Assembly (NCBI GenBank): GCA_964459805.1
Contig: CAYWOD010000193.1
Coordinates: 1 to 7,147 of the forward strand
Origin: DAOVRL01 sp964459805
Lineage (GTDB): Bacteria; Planctomycetota; Phycisphaerae; Sedimentisphaerales; Anaerobacaceae
Length of the DNA: 7,147 nucleotides
Reading direction: 5' to 3'
Of the stretch, positions 5,690-7,147 are shown one piece after another; positions within the stretch are counted from its first letter, which is position 1; each line of letters begins with the position of its first letter. The notes under the pieces were generated by a model. That model saw nothing but the letters and a program-made list of their open reading frames with translations, searched no databases and had not been told where the DNA came from. The translations under genes and the position numbers were made by a program.

Positions 5690-6784
5690 ATGAGTTCTGG
5701 AACGCCTGACGGCAATTCTGAAGGGCACGATGGGAATCCCGGCAAGCATGATGGGAATCCCGGCGGCGGTGTTTCTCTGCTCCAGCAGGTTACGCCACTG
5801 GCACGACAGGTGAACTGCCTCGACATTGACCGTATTGCCGATGTCTGCATTGAGACCATTCCGAATATGGTCGGCGTACGGTTTGCTTCGTTGTACATAC
5901 TTGACGAGACGAACAACATTCTGCACCTGCACAGGCACAATCACCCATTTCTCATAAACAAGATAGTCTCGCTGAATCAAAACCCGCCGTCTCCTATGGT
6001 TATGGCTGTCAGAAGTAAAGAGCTTATATTGGCAGGGGATATAGACACGCATAAGAAGCCGGTGATTAGAAAATCGCAGCGTGCCTTTGCCGACAATTAC
6101 AACACGAAAAACTGCGCAATTGCTCCTCTGGTATGTCAGGGCAGAGTTGTCGGTGTGCTTAACCTTGCAGATAAGGCCGACGGTACGTTTGGCTCCGCAG
6201 ACATTGCGCTGATAGAGCTTCTCAGCCAACTGGTCGGTGCGTCGATCGGCAACGTAAAGCTGTTCGAGAAGATACAGCGGCAGGCCTCAACAGACGGACT
6301 CACGGGTCTTGTGAACCACAGGGCGTTTTACGAGATTCTGGAGAAGGAGCTTTGGAGGTCGCGTCGATACGGCGGACGGATCTCGCTGATAATGGTGGAT
6401 ATTGATTATCTGAAGAAGATAAATGATACGTACGGCCACCGGGCCGGTGACAGGGCCATCAAGGAGATCAGCAAAAGGATTAAGGGCTGCATCAGGCAGA
6501 TCGACACGGCGGCGAGGTACGGGGGCGATGAGTTTGCGGTCATTTTGCCGAATACCGCGCTGAGCGACGCCATGGTGGTTGCTGAGCGTATGGTCGAGGT
6601 TGTTGCAGGGCGACCGACGAGCTGGAATAGAAACCAGATCCCGCTGTCGATTAGTGTGGGGCTGGGTGAATATGACGCGAATATGAGCCCGGAGGATATT
6701 ACGCGGGGATCAGATGAGGCGTTGTATGCCGCCAAGCATGAGGGCAAGAACACGGTGCGGATATTCGATCCGGGGGGGAAATAG
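5690..6784 (+). CDS. GAF-GGDEF diguanylate cyclase
   Basis: This enzyme condenses two GTP to cyclic di-GMP. The protein has 364 residues from ATG 5690; an in-frame TTG at 5642 would add 16. No membrane segment is seen, so it should be cytosolic. Order: a Gly/Asn/His-rich N-terminal tail with two HDGNPG(K/G) copies (13-26), a GAF domain (about 29-189, ending in the 'APLVCQGRVVGVLNLADK' and 'LLSQLVGASIGNVKLFEKIQ' segments), then GGDEF. The cyclase domain begins with the linker STDGLTGLVNHRAFY (D202 at its start) and has MVDIDYLKKINDTYGH (metal-binding D237). GGDEF itself is intact at 278-282. RQID (269-272), five residues before GGDEF, is a proper inhibitory RxxD site, so product feedback is expected. 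The end 'SDEALYAAKHEGKNTV' is typical. The GAF ligand is unknown. It is transcribed away from the LPS operon with no obvious shared function. Confidence 0.94.
   Translation: MSSGTPDGNSEGHDGNPGKHDGNPGGGVSLLQQVTPLARQVNCLDIDRIADVCIETIPNMVGVRFASLYILDETNNILHLHRHNHPFLINKIVSLNQNPPSPMVMAVRSKELILAGDIDTHKKPVIRKSQRAFADNYNTKNCAIAPLVCQGRVVGVLNLADKADGTFGSADIALIELLSQLVGASIGNVKLFEKIQRQASTDGLTGLVNHRAFYEILEKELWRSRRYGGRISLIMVDIDYLKKINDTYGHRAGDRAIKEISKRIKGCIRQIDTAARYGGDEFAVILPNTALSDAMVVAERMVEVVAGRPTSWNRNQIPLSISVGLGEYDANMSPEDITRGSDEALYAAKHEGKNTVRIFDPGGK
5726..5767 (+). repeat. two 21-bp tandem copies in the cyclase N-terminus
   Basis: Units 5726-5746 and 5747-5767 share 17 of 21 bases, including an identical 15-mer gatgggaatcccggc. 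They encode HDGNPGK and HDGNPGG, preceded by the related PDGNSEG. The segment precedes the GAF domain and is probably a flexible tail that varies in copy number. Confidence 0.8.
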
Positions 6785-6809
6785 CCGGGCGTCGGCAAGT
6801 TTCTCATAG

Positions 6810-7147
6810 AAAACTCCTTTCTTTTCAGGCAGGTGTATCTCCACGCATACACCACAATATGGAGTCGAACGCATGACGGCCTGGCTCAAGAGAAAAGGTA
6901 TTGTGATCGGGCACAACCGGGTTAGACGTTTAATGCGTCTGATGGGTCTGGAGGCGATTTACCCCAAGCCTCGCTTAAGTCAACCAGGTGACCAAGAGCA
7001 CCGTAAATACCCCTATTTGCTTCGAGGATTGACGATCGACCGACCCAACCATGTTTGGGCTGCCGACATCACGTATATCCGTTTGTGGCAGGGTTTTGTG
7101 TATCTGGTTGCGATTATGGACTGGCATAGCCGCTATGTGCTGAGCTG
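6810..7147 (+). CDS. IS3-family transposase OrfB, N-terminally truncated, runs off the window
   Basis: The frame opens after a TAG at 6807-6809 and continues to the window edge; its first ATG is at 6873. From about 6849 it reads TPQYGVERMTAWLKRKGI and RVRRLMRLMGLEAIYPKPRL, the helix-turn-helix-like (HTH_21) part of IS3 OrfB. It then reads YPYLLRGLTIDRPNHVW and ADITYIRL, the start of the rve/DDE integrase core, with its first catalytic aspartate in ADITYI. IMDWHSRYVLS is the last segment before the edge. The second Asp and the Glu lie beyond the window. OrfA and the first part of OrfB are absent, no IS3 terminal repeat (TG...CA) is seen, and the open frame begins 25 bp after the cyclase stop. 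It is therefore a left-truncated copy and probably inactive, though the right part may be whole. Confidence 0.85.
6832..6853. repeat. 7-bp inverted repeat at the edge of the transposase fragment
   Basis: GGTGTAT (6832-6838) and ATACACC (6847-6853) are perfect reverse complements around an 8-base loop. They lie exactly where recognisable IS3 OrfB sequence begins. There is no T-run after it, so it is a weak terminator candidate at best. It may mark the truncation point. Confidence 0.5.

Noticed and set aside
5543..6229. A 228-codon minus-strand open frame over the cyclase start
   Set aside because: It is antisense to the GAF domain and has no motifs or ribosome site. The overlapping frames at 5451-5684 and 5650-5940 were rejected for the same reason.
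1..7147. CRISPR arrays, tRNA genes, rRNA, toxin-antitoxin or defence genes
   Set aside because: I looked on both strands and saw no regularly spaced direct repeats, cloverleaf-like segments, rRNA sequence or defence-type domains.

Overview
The window looks like a chromosomal segment of a Gram-negative bacterium that makes Kdo-containing lipopolysaccharide. A planctomycete-type or other PVC-like host is my best guess. It rests on the very long, repeat-bearing LptC-like protein, the moderate-to-high GC content and the style of the intergenic DNA. There is no rRNA or marker gene here to prove it.

Layout, left to right. Positions 1-50 may carry the last codons of an upstream gene. Positions 51-731 (+) encode a HAD phosphatase/phosphoglucomutase-like enzyme. 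Positions 732-986 hold no intact gene, but 788-955 (+) is the orphaned C-terminal third of a DJ-1/PfpI-family protein. A compact minus-strand operon then runs from 5270 down to 987: kdsD (arabinose-5-phosphate isomerase, GTG start), kdsC (Kdo-8-phosphate phosphatase) and a 922-residue LptC/OstA-like protein. The gaps are 8 and 10 bp. A plausible sigma70-type promoter lies at 5318-5346.

The 5271-5689 interval separates the operon from a divergent gene. It holds the operon promoter, a degenerate intergenic repeat-like stretch, and about 135 bp with several nested and mutually exclusive inverted repeats that could form a structured RNA leader. Positions 5690-6784 (+) encode a soluble GAF-GGDEF diguanylate cyclase with an intact GGDEF motif and an RxxD inhibitory site. 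From about 6810 to the end runs an IS3-family transposase (OrfB) lacking its N-terminus, close behind the cyclase stop codon.

Functionally, kdsD and kdsC supply two steps of Kdo synthesis, and the LptC-like protein is probably part of the machinery that carries finished LPS across the periplasm. This matches the enterobacterial order kdsD-kdsC-lptC-lptA-lptB, except that lptA and lptB are absent here and the LptC-like protein is several times the usual size. It contains three tandem units of exactly 90 residues plus OstA/LptA-like C-terminal sequence. The most interesting reading is that LptC and LptA-like bridge functions are combined in one chain. The two edges of the core (732-960 and 6785 onward) show gene debris and mobile DNA, so the flanks have been rearranged.
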